64,000 nt of DNA from Roseovarius sp. S88 (GTDB lineage Bacteria > Pseudomonadota > Alphaproteobacteria > Rhodobacterales > Rhodobacteraceae): assembly GCF_037023735.1 (NCBI RefSeq), contig NZ_CP146069.1:2397501-2461500 (forward strand). The letters run 5' to 3'. Each line of letters starts with the position of its first letter. The first letter of the stretch is position 1. Shown in pieces: positions 17,292 through 26,529 of the stretch. Both the position numbers and the translations under genes were made by a program. Under the pieces are notes generated by a model. It worked only from the letters and a program-made list of their open reading frames with translations. It was not told the DNA's origin and made no database searches.

Positions 17292-17998
17292 GCGCGCCTG
17301 CCCCGGACACAGGTTCCGGGCCACTTTCACTTGAAACAGCGCTTGACGCTCTACGGGCGCATGTGGAACCCGGTCGCGCCGACGGCATGGCGGGGTATCA
17401 CAAGGTCCCGCGCACCTATTTGGGCGTGCCAAACCCAGCATTGAATGATCTGGCCAAAAACTGGCGGCAGTCTATGCAGGTTAATGATCGCGTGGTACTC
17501 GCCCAATCCCTATGGGCCACAAACATCTTCGAGGCCCGGCTGGCTGCGGCCAAATTGCTCACGCAAGCGCGGATCACCCCGGATGAGGGTGTCTGGAGCC
17601 TAATCACAAGCTGGTTGCCCGATTTTGACAGCTGGGCCATTGCCGATCACGCCATGATGGCGGGGCAAAAGCGTCTCATGGCAGACCTCACGCGGCTGGA
17701 TGAGATCGAGACGTGGACACGTTCGCAAAGCCATTGGACCCGTCGCGCCGCAATGGTCATCACTCTGCCACTGACCAAACAAAACCACCCCAAGCCGCAT
17801 GAGAACGCCGCGCGGGAGCGTGTTTTGGGATGGGCCGCAGCCTATGTCCAGGACCCGGAATGGTTCATTCAGAAATCCGTGGCCTGGTGGCTGCGCGACT
17901 TGTCAAAGCATGATCCTGATCGTGTGCGCGCGTTCATGTTCGAACATGCGCCACAGATGAAACGGTTTGCCCGTAAAGAAGCCGAAAAATATTTGTAA
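17288..17998 (+). CDS. DNA alkylation repair protein, AlkD-like
   Basis: A 236-residue all-helical protein of the AlkC/AlkD HEAT-like family, whose members remove alkylated bases such as 3- and 7-methylpurines. Family features are the start GYHKVPRTYLGVPNPALNDLAK, LWATNIFEARLAAAKLL, the WLPDFDSWAIADH segment carrying a catalytic-type Asp/Trp, the WTRRAAMV helix and the basic C-terminal QKSVAWWLRDLSKHDPDRV. Its ATG overlaps the glmS stop (ATGA), so it is translated from the glm transcript. Activity is inferred from the family. Confidence 0.85.
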   Translation: MSAPAPDTGSGPLSLETALDALRAHVEPGRADGMAGYHKVPRTYLGVPNPALNDLAKNWRQSMQVNDRVVLAQSLWATNIFEARLAAAKLLTQARITPDEGVWSLITSWLPDFDSWAIADHAMMAGQKRLMADLTRLDEIETWTRSQSHWTRRAAMVITLPLTKQNHPKPHENAARERVLGWAAAYVQDPEWFIQKSVAWWLRDLSKHDPDRVRAFMFEHAPQMKRFARKEAEKYL

Positions 17999-18000
17999 AT

Positions 18001-18501
18001 TCAGCTTCCTGAAAGATACACTTCAACTTCTGGCAAATCCGTCAATCCCACTTGCAAAAGCCGCATTACCGCCAGCGAAAGCTGACTTCCGGCGCCAGCA
18101 TCGGCCTCAAGCGGAATAAGATCAACAGCCACACTACTGCCCGTCGGTGCGTGCGAAACCCGTCCTTTGGCAGGCGCATCCACCAGCGGCGTTTTGATCC
18201 ATAGCCCCGGCTCAGCCACATCACCTAAGGCTGCTATCGTAGAGCCAAGGCGTTTTTCTCCTCCCGAGGGCCCGACCACCGCCGCGGCGCGCTCTTGTTT
18301 GGTCGTTGTGTCAAAGGCCTCGACGGTGCGCGCATCTGCTGGCGGCGCGACACCGCCAGATGCTTGCGCTTCGGAGGGCAATTCGCTGTCTTCACTTGTC
18401 GCCTGATCTGACTTATCCGCCGCGGGACGCCAGCTTTCGGGCAGCACAGCACAGCCAACGAGTACGAAACTGGACAAAATGACCAAAAATACATGTCGCA
18501 T
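18001..18501 (-). CDS. lipoprotein of unknown function
   Basis: A 166-residue protein with a lipoprotein signal peptide: a basic start, a hydrophobic core and the lipobox LVGC with Cys about 17. The next stretch (about 25-75) is low complexity and rich in Ser, Ala, Glu and Asp. A better-defined C-terminal part (about 90-166) includes WIKTPLV and the end PEVEVYLSGS. It lies 2 bases from the convergent AlkD-like gene and is divergent from moaA. No family recognised; an outer-membrane or envelope role is inferred only from the lipobox. Confidence 0.75.
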   Translation of the reverse strand: MRHVFLVILSSFVLVGCAVLPESWRPAADKSDQATSEDSELPSEAQASGGVAPPADARTVEAFDTTTKQERAAAVVGPSGGEKRLGSTIAALGDVAEPGLWIKTPLVDAPAKGRVSHAPTGSSVAVDLIPLEADAGAGSQLSLAVMRLLQVGLTDLPEVEVYLSGS

Positions 18502-18589
18502 ACCCTAAGACTAGGCCGCCGTGACCGTGACTTCAATCACCGACATCACCCTCTTGTCGCACCGTGCGGTTTTGCTTACCTTCCCCTTT

Positions 18590-19597
18590 ATGACGGCCCC
18601 ATTGATCGATCCATTCCAGCGCGCAATTTCATACCTGCGCGTCTCAGTCACCGACCGGTGTGACTTCCGCTGTGTGTATTGCATGTCGGAAAACATGACC
18701 TTTCTGCCCAAGAAAGAACTGCTGACTCTGGAAGAGCTGGATCGCATGTGCTCGACCTTCGTACGGCTCGGGGTGGAAAAGCTGCGCATCACCGGCGGTG
18801 AGCCACTCGTGCGGCGCAATATCATGATGTTTTTCAACGCCATGACGCGCCACCTTGAGGCCGGTAGCCTCAAGGAACTGACGCTGACCACCAACGGGTC
18901 GCAACTGGAGCGTTTTGCCGACGATCTTTATGCGGCCGGCGTGCGGCGGGTGAATGTGTCGCTTGATACAATCGACGAACAGAAGTTTGCGGACATTACA
19001 CGCTGGGGGCGTTTGCCTCAGGTGCTGAAAGGCATTGATGCCGCTCAGCGCGCTGGCATGCGGGTCAAGATCAACACCGTGGCGCTCAAGGATTTTAACG
19101 AAGATGAACTGTTCACCCTGGTCGAATGGTGCAAATCCCGCGACATGGACCTGACATTTATCGAGGTCATGCCGATGGGAGATATCGGCAATGAGGACCG
19201 GTTGGGCCAATACTGGAAACTGTCCGATCTGCGGACGCGGCTCGCTGAACAATACACGCTCAAAGATCTCGCCGAGCGCACCGGCGGCCCGGCGCGGTAT
19301 GTCGAGTTGGAAGAAACCGGTCAGAAGGTCGGCTTCATCACACCGCTCACCCATAATTTCTGCGAAAGCTGCAATCGCGTGCGCCTGACCTGCACAGGAG
19401 AGCTTTACATGTGTCTGGGCCAGGAGGACATGGCCGATCTGCGTGCGCCGATGCGCAACAATCCCGGCAATGACACACCGTTGGAGGACGCCATTCGCGC
19501 CGCGATTGAGCGCAAACCAAAAGGCCATGATTTCGACTATTCCCGCCAAACCGTGGATGGGCGCGTGTCGCGCCACATGAGCCACACCGGCGGCTGA
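18590..19597 (+). CDS. moaA: GTP 3',8-cyclase (molybdenum cofactor biosynthesis)
   Basis: Radical SAM enzyme that starts molybdopterin synthesis from GTP together with MoaC. From ATG 18590 the protein is 335 residues. The N-terminal 4Fe-4S motif is CDFRCVYC (Cys about 24, 28, 31), followed by [15 protein letters not shown]. The second, C-terminal cluster is in [22 protein letters not shown], and the protein ends in the double glycine THTGG-like tail (SHTGG). The frame is open upstream to 18521, but family starts match 18590, although no strong ribosome site is seen there. It is followed by waaA after 19 bases. Confidence 0.93.
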   Translation: MTAPLIDPFQRAISYLRVSVTDRCDFRCVYCMSENMTFLPKKELLTLEELDRMCSTFVRLGVEKLRITGGEPLVRRNIMMFFNAMTRHLEAGSLKELTLTTNGSQLERFADDLYAAGVRRVNVSLDTIDEQKFADITRWGRLPQVLKGIDAAQRAGMRVKINTVALKDFNEDELFTLVEWCKSRDMDLTFIEVMPMGDIGNEDRLGQYWKLSDLRTRLAEQYTLKDLAERTGGPARYVELEETGQKVGFITPLTHNFCESCNRVRLTCTGELYMCLGQEDMADLRAPMRNNPGNDTPLEDAIRAAIERKPKGHDFDYSRQTVDGRVSRHMSHTGG

Positions 19598-19616
19598 TGA
19601 TCAGGCAAAACCCACA

Positions 19617-20897
19617 ATGACTAAGGCGCCCCTGCCCGTGCGCCTCTACCGGAGTGCGGCCAATCTTGTGGCACCTTTGGCGTACCGCCGGGTCGCTAGA
19701 AAGTTAAAGGACCAAGGCACAGATCCGTCGCGCATACCCGAGCGGATGGGCCATGCCGCTGCGGGCCGTCCCGATGGCAGGCTCTTGTGGTTTCACGCGG
19801 CCTCGGTGGGCGAGAGCCTGTCGGTATTGCGCCTGATTGAGCAGATGGGCCGCGATGTGCCCGACCTGTCGTTTCTCATCACCTCAGGTACTGCCACGTC
19901 AGCAGAAATTGTAGGCCGCCGCCTTCCCCCCAGAACGCAGCATCAGTTTGCTCCGCTGGACGCCCTCGCGGCGGTCACAAGGTTCCTCACCCACTGGCGG
20001 CCCGACGCCGCTATTTTTGTGGAGAGCGAGCTTTGGCCTCAGATGCTCCTTGAAACGCACGCAGCGGGCATTCCCATCGCCCTGATCAATGCGCGTATTT
20101 CGGATCGCTCCGCGCGCAATTGGGCGCGGTTTCGCACGACGGCGCAATACCTGATGCAGCATTTTACAATGATCCATTGTCAGGATGCGCGCACTCAAGC
20201 GCATATGAGGTCTTTGGGATTCATCCACGCCACACAAGGTGTGAATCTCAAATCGCTTGCAGGGCCACTGCCCTATGATGACCATGCGCTCAGCCAGACG
20301 ACTAAAACCAACGGTACGCGATTCGTCTGGCTGGCCGCGTCCACGCATCCCGGCGAGGATGAGATCGTGCTGGACGCGCACCGGGCCTTATTGAAGGAAA
20401 GACCGGACGCTCTGCTCGTCATTGCTCCGCGCCATCCCGAGCGAGCGGATGATATCGAAAGACTGATTGGCGATGCAGGCCTGCTATCAGCCCGTCGATC
20501 CAAATTTGAGCCCATCAAGGAACAGACCCAGGTTTATCTGGCCGACACCCTTGGCGAGATGGGGCTGTGGTATCGCCTGTGTCCGCTGACATGTCTCTGT
20601 GGGTCCTTCTCGGATGTCGGCGGGCACAACCCCTATGAACCCGCCTACGCCGGATCGGCCATCCTGCACGGGCCGCTCTATGCCAATTTCGGCGACACTT
20701 ATGCCGATCTGCACGCCGCTGGCGCCGCGCAGCAGGTGGCAGATGCCCAGGCGCTTGGGGCAACGATCACCAAATTGGCCCAAAGCCCAGACGAGCTGGC
20801 CAAACACCGCGACACTGCTAGCGCATTTGCCGCCGCGCAATCCGATGAGCTTGGGAGTTTTGCGCAGACCCTTTCCAAGGCTCTGGGGCTGGGGTAG
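19617..20897 (+). CDS. waaA: 3-deoxy-D-manno-octulosonic acid transferase
   Basis: Adds Kdo to lipid A precursor on the inner face of the cytoplasmic membrane. The 426-residue protein has the short N-terminal membrane-associated region of the family, WFHAASVGESLSVLRLIE with the base Glu (about 66), FLITSGTATSAEIV, FVESELWPQMLLE, NARISDRSARNWARF, and the C-terminal donor-binding CGSFSDVGGHNPYEPAYAGSAILHGP. A glycosyltransferase follows 35 bases later, so the pair probably contributes to LPS inner core. GlmU and LpxC elsewhere in the window act earlier in the same pathway. Confidence 0.93.
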   Translation: MTKAPLPVRLYRSAANLVAPLAYRRVARKLKDQGTDPSRIPERMGHAAAGRPDGRLLWFHAASVGESLSVLRLIEQMGRDVPDLSFLITSGTATSAEIVGRRLPPRTQHQFAPLDALAAVTRFLTHWRPDAAIFVESELWPQMLLETHAAGIPIALINARISDRSARNWARFRTTAQYLMQHFTMIHCQDARTQAHMRSLGFIHATQGVNLKSLAGPLPYDDHALSQTTKTNGTRFVWLAASTHPGEDEIVLDAHRALLKERPDALLVIAPRHPERADDIERLIGDAGLLSARRSKFEPIKEQTQVYLADTLGEMGLWYRLCPLTCLCGSFSDVGGHNPYEPAYAGSAILHGPLYANFGDTYADLHAAGAAQQVADAQALGATITKLAQSPDELAKHRDTASAFAAAQSDELGSFAQTLSKALGLG

Positions 20898-20932
20898 TCA
20901 CAAAAGCGCATCAACGTTGGGGGCGTGGCGCC

Positions 20933-21976
20933 GTGCCAGAGCTGATCGTCACAAATTTCAACCGGAATTTTACCGGCGTGTCCGCGACCGCGGCCAACGT
21001 GGTTCGTCAGCATATGCAGACATATGACCTTGCCTTGGCAGGTCAGCCCCTACTCGGCTGCCCGGACCCGATCTCCAAATCCAAGGCCATCTCGTTATCG
21101 CGCCTACGCCCCAAGGACCGCCCTTTCACCATCTGGCATGTCCGCCGCAACACCGAAATGCGCGCGGCCCTCTGGGCGCGAGATGTGCTGCGCCTGCCGG
21201 TAAAAATCGTCTTCACCTCGGCGGCCATCCGGCGGCATTCGGCCTTTCCGCGCTGGCTGATTTCGCGCATGGATGCGGTGATTGCAACGACCGTAGAAGC
21301 CGCGAGTTTCGTGCCCAATGTGCGCGGTATCGCCCCACACGGCGTGGACACTGACACGTTTTATCCCGCACGCGACCGAGCCGACGCGTGGTCGCTCACT
21401 GGCTTTCCCGGCACGCATGGTATTGCCACGATTGGACGTATCCGACGTGAGAAAGGCACGGATCGATTTGTCGAGGCGATGATTGCGCTTTTGCCCAAGC
21501 ACCCAGGCCTGACGGCTTTGGTTGTGGGGCGCGCCGCTCGATCCGATCAGGCGTTTCTTGAGCGATTGCAAAGCAAAATTGAACAAGCCGGACTATCCGG
21601 CCGCATCCTCTTTCCAGGTGAAATGCCTGCCTCCGAGCTGCCTGCACTGATGCGGGCGCTCTCTTTGGTGGTGCAACTGCCACGCTACGAAGGATACGGC
21701 ATGACCCCGCTCGAAGGCATGGCCTCAGGCGTGCCTTTCGTGGCCACGGATCAAGGGTATTACCGGAGCTTTTCGGCGCAAGGCAGTTGTGGCGTGATTG
21801 TACCTGATGAAGATCAGCAGGCGACGGTAAATACCCTTTCCGATCTGCTCAACGCACCTGAGCGGCTCGACACCATGTCCTATTCCGCGCAGGAAGCGGC
21901 CATGTTTCAACTCAGCTCTGTGCGAGAAGCAGACGAAATCTCAAAGGTATACGAAGACCTCTGGGCCAAAGGGTAG
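20933..21976 (+). CDS. glycosyltransferase family 4 (GT-B), probable LPS core enzyme
   Basis: A 347-residue GT-B glycosyltransferase. The C-terminal group 1 domain shows GRIRREKGTDRFVEAM (about 163-178) and the nucleotide-sugar motif LPRYEGYGMTPLEGMASGVPFVAT with the conserved E-x7-E glutamates (about 247-262). The N-terminal half has IWHVRRNTEMRAALWARD. Translation starts at GTG 20933. It follows waaA closely on the same strand, so transfer of a sugar to the LPS core is the likely role, but donor and acceptor cannot be told from sequence. An alternative is a mannosyltransferase of another surface glycan. Confidence 0.83.
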   Translation: MPELIVTNFNRNFTGVSATAANVVRQHMQTYDLALAGQPLLGCPDPISKSKAISLSRLRPKDRPFTIWHVRRNTEMRAALWARDVLRLPVKIVFTSAAIRRHSAFPRWLISRMDAVIATTVEAASFVPNVRGIAPHGVDTDTFYPARDRADAWSLTGFPGTHGIATIGRIRREKGTDRFVEAMIALLPKHPGLTALVVGRAARSDQAFLERLQSKIEQAGLSGRILFPGEMPASELPALMRALSLVVQLPRYEGYGMTPLEGMASGVPFVATDQGYYRSFSAQGSCGVIVPDEDQQATVNTLSDLLNAPERLDTMSYSAQEAAMFQLSSVREADEISKVYEDLWAKG

Positions 21977-22069
21977 ACCGTACAAAAAGGCCGGACGCTT
22001 TAAGCCCTTGCATGTGTCCCGTACAAGGTTAGGATACCGGCTTCATTTGGACCAAGGCAGGCGTTTTTC

Positions 22070-22453
22070 ATGTACGAATACAAGGTCATTCCCGCTCCCG
22101 CGAAGGGCAAGAAGAAACGTGGTCTCAAAGGAGCGGAGGCCAGATTTGCCCATGCTCTGGAAACTGCGATGAATGAACTGGCCGCTGACGGTTGGGAGTT
22201 TCAACGCGCCGATATATTGCCGAGCGAAGAGCGGCAGGGTCTGACCTCTACGCAAACAGTGTATCGCAGTGTTCTGGTGTTCCGCAGATTGACCGAGGCC
22301 GATGCGATTGAGGCCTTGGTGGAAGCCCAAAAAGACGAAGCTGATCTTTCAGAGGACCATGATGACGAGCTGGAGGACGACATGTCGCAGGACGAGATGC
22401 ACTCTGTCGAAGACGCCGTTGAAACCGAAGAACCAGAGGCTGAAAAGGTCTGA
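22070..22453 (+). CDS. DUF4177 domain protein
   Basis: A 127-residue protein. Residues 1-75 form a DUF4177-like domain, recognised by the start MYEYKVIPAP, the middle MNELAADGWEFQRADILP and VYRSVLVFRR. Residues about 85-127 are a very acidic tail with many Glu and Asp, probably disordered. No function is established for the family. It stands alone between the glycosyltransferase and the J-domain gene, with gaps of 93 and 146 bases, so it is probably its own unit. Confidence 0.8.
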   Translation: MYEYKVIPAPAKGKKKRGLKGAEARFAHALETAMNELAADGWEFQRADILPSEERQGLTSTQTVYRSVLVFRRLTEADAIEALVEAQKDEADLSEDHDDELEDDMSQDEMHSVEDAVETEEPEAEKV

Positions 22454-22599
22454 ATGCCTAAAAATTTGGCAATTGGGACTGGCAAGGTCCCGCTGAACCC
22501 AGCACGGACAAGACATCACCGAACTTTTTCTGAATTCACCCCTTCTATTCGCCTGCCAATGACATAAACTCTCTGCTCCGAGTCACCTAGGGAAGTCAC

Positions 22600-23223
22600 A
22601 TGCCCAAAGAAGATCCTTTCGGATTCGACATGTCCGTCTCTTCTGCAAAGAAGAAGAACCCCCGCGGACGCAGGGGCATGTCCGGTGCGTCCGAGACCTC
22701 CACTCGGATATGTGACTTTGACGGCTGCAATGAGCCGGGCAAGTACCGCGCACCCAAGGCGCCTGACGTGCTGGATGACTTCTACTGGTTTTGCAAAGAT
22801 CATGTGCGTGAATACAATCTGCGATGGAACTTCTTTAACGGCACCACCGAGGCGGAAATCAACGCACAGATGTCATCAGACAAGGTTTGGGAGCGCCAGA
22901 CGAAACCAATGTCCGACCCCGAGGCCCGCGCCTGGGCCAGGCTTGGCATTGAGGACCCGCATCAAGTTCTGGGCGGCAATGCCACGCAAAATCCGGGCAA
23001 AAACCGGGGCGGCCAGCGAAAGCTGCCCCCCACTGAACGCCGTGCCGTTGAAATTCTCGAGGCCAAGGACAATTGGACCAAAGCCGAAATTCGCAAAGCC
23101 TACAAAGCGTTGATCAAGGTGCTTCACCCTGACATCAATGGCGGCGACAGAAGCCAGGAAGAACAGTTGCAACAAGTCGTCTGGGCCTGGGACCAGATCA
23201 AGCAAAGCCGGAATTTCAAGTAA
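22600..23223 (+). CDS. J-domain protein with N-terminal Cys-rich region
   Basis: A 207-residue protein. The C-terminal J domain (about 145-207) has KAEIRKAYKALIKVLHPDINGGD with the HPD tripeptide that stimulates DnaK ATPase. The central part (about 38-70) contains Cys-x4-Cys and Cys-x2-His (CDFDGC, FCKDH), which could bind a metal. The N-terminus is basic. Such genes often sit just before cobS-cobT in this group; here a minus-strand sigma-factor block of about 3.8 kb lies between. It might help assemble cobaltochelatase, but this rests only on position. Confidence 0.83.
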   Translation: MPKEDPFGFDMSVSSAKKKNPRGRRGMSGASETSTRICDFDGCNEPGKYRAPKAPDVLDDFYWFCKDHVREYNLRWNFFNGTTEAEINAQMSSDKVWERQTKPMSDPEARAWARLGIEDPHQVLGGNATQNPGKNRGGQRKLPPTERRAVEILEAKDNWTKAEIRKAYKALIKVLHPDINGGDRSQEEQLQQVVWAWDQIKQSRNFK

Positions 23224-23234
23224 GATACTGGGCT

Positions 23235-24500
23235 TTATTGTTCAGCCGGAGCTGGCGCCATTCGGCGCGCGCCAAGTCTTGGGTGCAACCGCCCAGCCAA
23301 AGCCCAGCATCCCAAGAGTGCTGCGCCGCCCACCGCAAATACGCCCGACAGCGGCGCGATGAGCAAAACCATCCAGGCCGCACCCGGGGTCAGGATGCCC
23401 GACACGTCGCGATAGCTGGAATAAACGGCAGACATCTCGGTGCGCTCTGATGGCTTGACCGCCATCAGGAAGGGAAGCCCACCGCTAATGTCGAGCAGCA
23501 CCAGGAATACGGATCCCGCAAAGAGCAGAGCCAGAACAACAACTGGCTGGCTTTCAATCATCCAACCGCTCAGGAACAACACGCCCGAGGCCAGAAACCC
23601 AGACCGAACGGCCATGCGAACTGAGTTGCGCTGCATCCAGCGCAGCATGAACGGTGTGAGAAAAAGCATGCCATTGGTGACCGAAAGCATGATGCCCCCG
23701 GTTTGCGGGTCAAGCCCTCTTTCCACCGCGAAAATAGGCACGTAGACAACATAGATCCACCACCCACAGGATCGCACCACGGCAAAGAGCCAACCAGCCA
23801 CCAGGCGCGGCTGACGAAAGAACCGTCCCAGATAGCGCATCGGATTGGCGGTGGTGCGTTTCGCACGGGTGATCAGCTTACCATTGCCCAGCCGCATGAA
23901 AAGGAAGACGCCAAGCATGATCAAAGCGGCCAGGGCCGCAACAATGAAGGGAGCTGGCGCCCACCATTCCATAAGGCCCACCCCTACAACCGGGCCCAAT
24001 GTCCAACCCAAGGCGCTGTAGAACATGCGCAAAGTCTCGCACCGGCCCAGTTCGACCCGGGCCACGTAGTCCAACACATAAGCGTTGAAACACACAAACA
24101 ACGATACGGTCGCCACCGAAATGAGAACCAGCGCAATGACAACACCAGTGCCTCCCGAAGCTCCAAAGAGTGCACCAACCACGAATGTCGCTGCTGCCGT
24201 GCTGTAAAGCCAACGACGCGGAATGATCCGGTTGAGCCAGGGCACGAGCAACCCGGCTAACAAAGACAAAATTCCGATGATAAAATAAGCCTGCGATACG
24301 ACCTGCGCATCGTCCAGCGCTTGGTACATGGCCAAAGGAAAGACCGAAACCAGCACGCCACGGGCCACGGATTCCGCAGCCGCCAGCACAGCGAACCCCT
24401 TCAGAGAGGGGACTGGGGCATGGCGAAGCCATTCAGGGATTCGACGCTCGAACATGCCGGACCGATGCGCTGTTTCAATCACGTCACGATGACGGCGCAC
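23235..24500 (-). CDS. major facilitator superfamily transporter
   Basis: A 421-residue inner-membrane protein with about twelve hydrophobic helices in two halves, separated by a basic loop near GNGKLITRAKRTTANPMRY, the layout of MFS permeases. GTG 24500 is the outermost start; an ATG at 24455 (MFERRIPEWLRH) is possible. Substrate cannot be inferred. It lies 72 bases downstream of msrB on the same strand and ends 11 bases from the convergent J-domain gene. It may be the last member of the sigma-factor block. Confidence 0.82.
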   Translation of the reverse strand: MRRHRDVIETAHRSGMFERRIPEWLRHAPVPSLKGFAVLAAAESVARGVLVSVFPLAMYQALDDAQVVSQAYFIIGILSLLAGLLVPWLNRIIPRRWLYSTAAATFVVGALFGASGGTGVVIALVLISVATVSLFVCFNAYVLDYVARVELGRCETLRMFYSALGWTLGPVVGVGLMEWWAPAPFIVAALAALIMLGVFLFMRLGNGKLITRAKRTTANPMRYLGRFFRQPRLVAGWLFAVVRSCGWWIYVVYVPIFAVERGLDPQTGGIMLSVTNGMLFLTPFMLRWMQRNSVRMAVRSGFLASGVLFLSGWMIESQPVVVLALLFAGSVFLVLLDISGGLPFLMAVKPSERTEMSAVYSSYRDVSGILTPGAAWMVLLIAPLSGVFAVGGAALLGCWALAGRLHPRLGARRMAPAPAEQ

Positions 24501-24572
24501 TCTCCGCTGTCGCTTCTATTCGCGACTTGAGAGTCGGAAATGACCCTAAGCTCTGGAGTTTTTGAAGAACCG

Positions 24573-25055
24573 CTAGGCTGCCCTAAACACCAAACTTACC
24601 CCGTTGATGCAGTGCCGCTCGCCGGTCGGCTCTGGCCCGTCGTCGAAGATATGCCCCAAATGGCTGCCGCAGCGGCGGCAATGGCACTCGGTGCGCGTGA
24701 TAAACCATGACCGGTCCGGTTTGGTGCCGATGGCATCCGGCATTGCCTGCCACCAGCTCGGCCAGCCGGTTTCGCTGTCATATTTGTGCTCAGACGCATA
24801 GAGCGCCAGATCACAGCCCCGACAGTGATATGTTCCCGGATCGTACACCTTGTTGAGCGGCGAACTGAATTTGCGCTCGGTCTCTTCCTCGCGCATGACC
24901 AGATATTCCACCTCAGTCAGCATGGCGCGCCATTCGGCCTCCGTGCGGGTGATTTCAAACGCGCCTTCCGTTGCATTCGCGCGATAACTGGCAAGGCCAA
25001 AGCCCCCAGCCAGAACACTAAGAATGAATGCCCGTCGTTGCATATTTCTCTCCAT
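24573..25055 (-). CDS. msrB: peptide-methionine (R)-S-oxide reductase, exported
   Basis: Reduces methionine-R-sulfoxide in oxidised proteins. The N-terminus MQRRAFILSVLAGGFGLASYR is a signal with twin arginines, so the enzyme probably acts in the periplasm. The MsrB domain has the two zinc-type CxxC pairs (CRGC and CRRC), GWPSWW and the C-terminal catalytic Cys in RHCINGVSLVF (about 149). The length of 160 residues fits one domain plus signal. The start could be ATG 25055 or 25043. The neighbours are a fasciclin protein and an ECF sigma/anti-sigma pair, suggesting a role in envelope oxidative damage repair. Confidence 0.9.
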   Translation of the reverse strand: MERNMQRRAFILSVLAGGFGLASYRANATEGAFEITRTEAEWRAMLTEVEYLVMREEETERKFSSPLNKVYDPGTYHCRGCDLALYASEHKYDSETGWPSWWQAMPDAIGTKPDRSWFITRTECHCRRCGSHLGHIFDDGPEPTGERHCINGVSLVFRAA

Positions 25056-25173
25056 TTTCTCGACCTATGGGTAAGTTGCGGGGCAGGCATGGTTATCCAT
25101 GTCTCCCTCCTGCCCCGCGCGCCCCGGGGGACAGATGGTGCGCCTGTTGCACCGCTCTCCGGGGTGTCACTCG

Positions 25174-25731
25174 TCACTTGCCCGGGAGAATAACCTGATC
25201 GACCACATGGATGACGCCGTTGGATTGCTGCACGTCAGCGATCGTCACCGAGATCATGCGCCCCTGCTCGTCCTCAAGCATGATGGCATCACCATCATAT
25301 GTCGCGTTGAGCATGCAGCCGCCTAGCGTGGGAACCACATGACTGCCGCCATCATCATCAATCATGCCTTTGATGGCGGTGCTCATCGCATCCGCGCCCA
25401 CGACGTGACAGGTCAAAACCTGCGTTAGCTGCTCCTTGGCCTCAGGCTTCAAGAGCGCATCCACTGTGCCTTCGGGCAAAGCAGCAAAGGCATCATTTGT
25501 CGGCGCGAAAACCGTAAATGGACCTTCGCCCATCAAAGTATCGACCAAATCAGCAGCCGTGACAGCGGCCACAAGCGTGGTGTGATCCGCGGAATTTACG
25601 GCATTCTCAATGATGTTCTTGGACGCGTACATAGGCGCCCCACCGACGTCTGGGTTGCCCGCAAAGACGGCAGACGCCGTGGCTGCAATACAAACCGCTC
25701 CGGTTGCGACGATGTTCTTGAAATTAGTCAT
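25174..25731 (-). CDS. fasciclin (FAS1) domain secreted protein
   Basis: A 185-residue exported protein. The signal peptide (MTNFKNIVATGAVCIAATASAVFA) ends near residue 24; a single FAS1 domain fills the rest. Its H1 box is FTVFAPTNDAFAALP and its H2-like end is GVIHVVDQVILP. ATG 25731 is chosen for its strong GAGGAG 8 bases upstream. FAS1 proteins are extracellular or surface adhesion-type domains. In mycobacteria the SigK-RskA pair controls FAS1 proteins (MPT70/MPT83). Here the same neighbours, a sigma factor and a membrane anti-sigma factor, lie directly upstream, so this is the probable regulon target. Confidence 0.9.
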   Translation of the reverse strand: MTNFKNIVATGAVCIAATASAVFAGNPDVGGAPMYASKNIIENAVNSADHTTLVAAVTAADLVDTLMGEGPFTVFAPTNDAFAALPEGTVDALLKPEAKEQLTQVLTCHVVGADAMSTAIKGMIDDDGGSHVVPTLGGCMLNATYDGDAIMLEDEQGRMISVTIADVQQSNGVIHVVDQVILPGK

Positions 25732-25836
25732 TTGGGTGTCTCCTCTTTTGACCCGAAGCCAGGCCATTTGCCTGACCACACCAGAAGTCACGCAGGCCAA
25801 AAGAGAAAGTTTCACCTTGGTGTGATTTTTTTGGAA
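25732..25836 (-). promoter_or_regulatory. candidate ECF promoter before the fasciclin gene
   Basis: The 105-base gap between the anti-sigma stop and the fasciclin start contains, on the minus strand, GTGAAAC followed 16 bases later by CGTGA, similar in layout to ECF promoters of the GAAC-N16-CGT kind. The -10 lies about 50 bases before the start codon. No second copy was found before the sigma gene, so the assignment is weak. Confidence 0.25.
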
Positions 25837-26529
25837 TCAGACGTTCGACAGAGGAGCTGTGGCCAAAACTTCACCCGTCGGTGCCCCCGTCGGTGATCCC
25901 CCCGAAGGCTCATCCGAAATTGCCAGAACGCCACCTTCAAGCGCCGCGACAAGTTCGGGCGAAACGGATAAACGTGCGGCTTTGTCTTCGGGCAGAACAC
26001 CCAAAGAAACGGGGGGATTGTCCCCAGCGATCAGCCAAAGCTCTAATGCGCGCCCGGGACGAGCGGCACCTGCCACACGTTCCACATAGAGCTCTGACGC
26101 CTTGGCATCGTAGCCCGCAAGCACAACCAAAGAGCCATCCTCTGTCGCGATATCAGAAGTATACGTTGGATTGAGTGGCGGTGAGACGCCCTGCCCGGGC
26201 AAATCCACCGTCAGAAACAACACCGCCGCCAGAGCGCCAGCAACCAGGATTCCAGGACCAAACCGATCAAACCAACTACGCCGTTCTGGCCTTGCGTCGG
26301 GGAACAATTGCGCGTTGATCTGCACACGCACCCGTGAGGGCGGCGTTTCTTCTGCAATATCCTCGGCCATCGCCGCAAAATCCTCGGCCCATTGCGCATA
26401 GGCCGTGCGCAACGGAGGCTCAGAGGCCAGGCGCGCTTCAAACGCTGCCGTCTCCTCAGCAGACATGAGGCCCAGCGCATATTCCGCGGCCAGGGCCTGA
26501 TCGTCATCTTTGTCTGCGTCTGCGCTCAT
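25837..26529 (-). CDS. membrane anti-sigma factor (RskA-like)
   Basis: A 230-residue protein. The cytoplasmic N-terminal part (about 1-80) has the anti-sigma helix pattern AAEYALGLMSAEETAAFEARLASEPPLR. One membrane helix follows (ILVAGALAAVLFLTV, about 91-105), then an extracytoplasmic anti-sigma-K-type domain with AARPGRALELWLIAGDNPPVSLGVLP. It has no Cys or His at all, so it is not a zinc anti-sigma factor. The ATG overlaps the sigma gene stop by 4 bases (ATGA); this ties its synthesis to the sigma factor it should bind. The signal sensed is unknown. Confidence 0.85.
   Translation of the reverse strand: MSADADKDDDQALAAEYALGLMSAEETAAFEARLASEPPLRTAYAQWAEDFAAMAEDIAEETPPSRVRVQINAQLFPDARPERRSWFDRFGPGILVAGALAAVLFLTVDLPGQGVSPPLNPTYTSDIATEDGSLVVLAGYDAKASELYVERVAGAARPGRALELWLIAGDNPPVSLGVLPEDKAARLSVSPELVAALEGGVLAISDEPSGGSPTGAPTGEVLATAPLSNV

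Noticed and set aside
22474..22490. Hairpin after the DUF4177 gene as a terminator
   Set aside because: Only five base pairs around a seven-base loop, with no T run.
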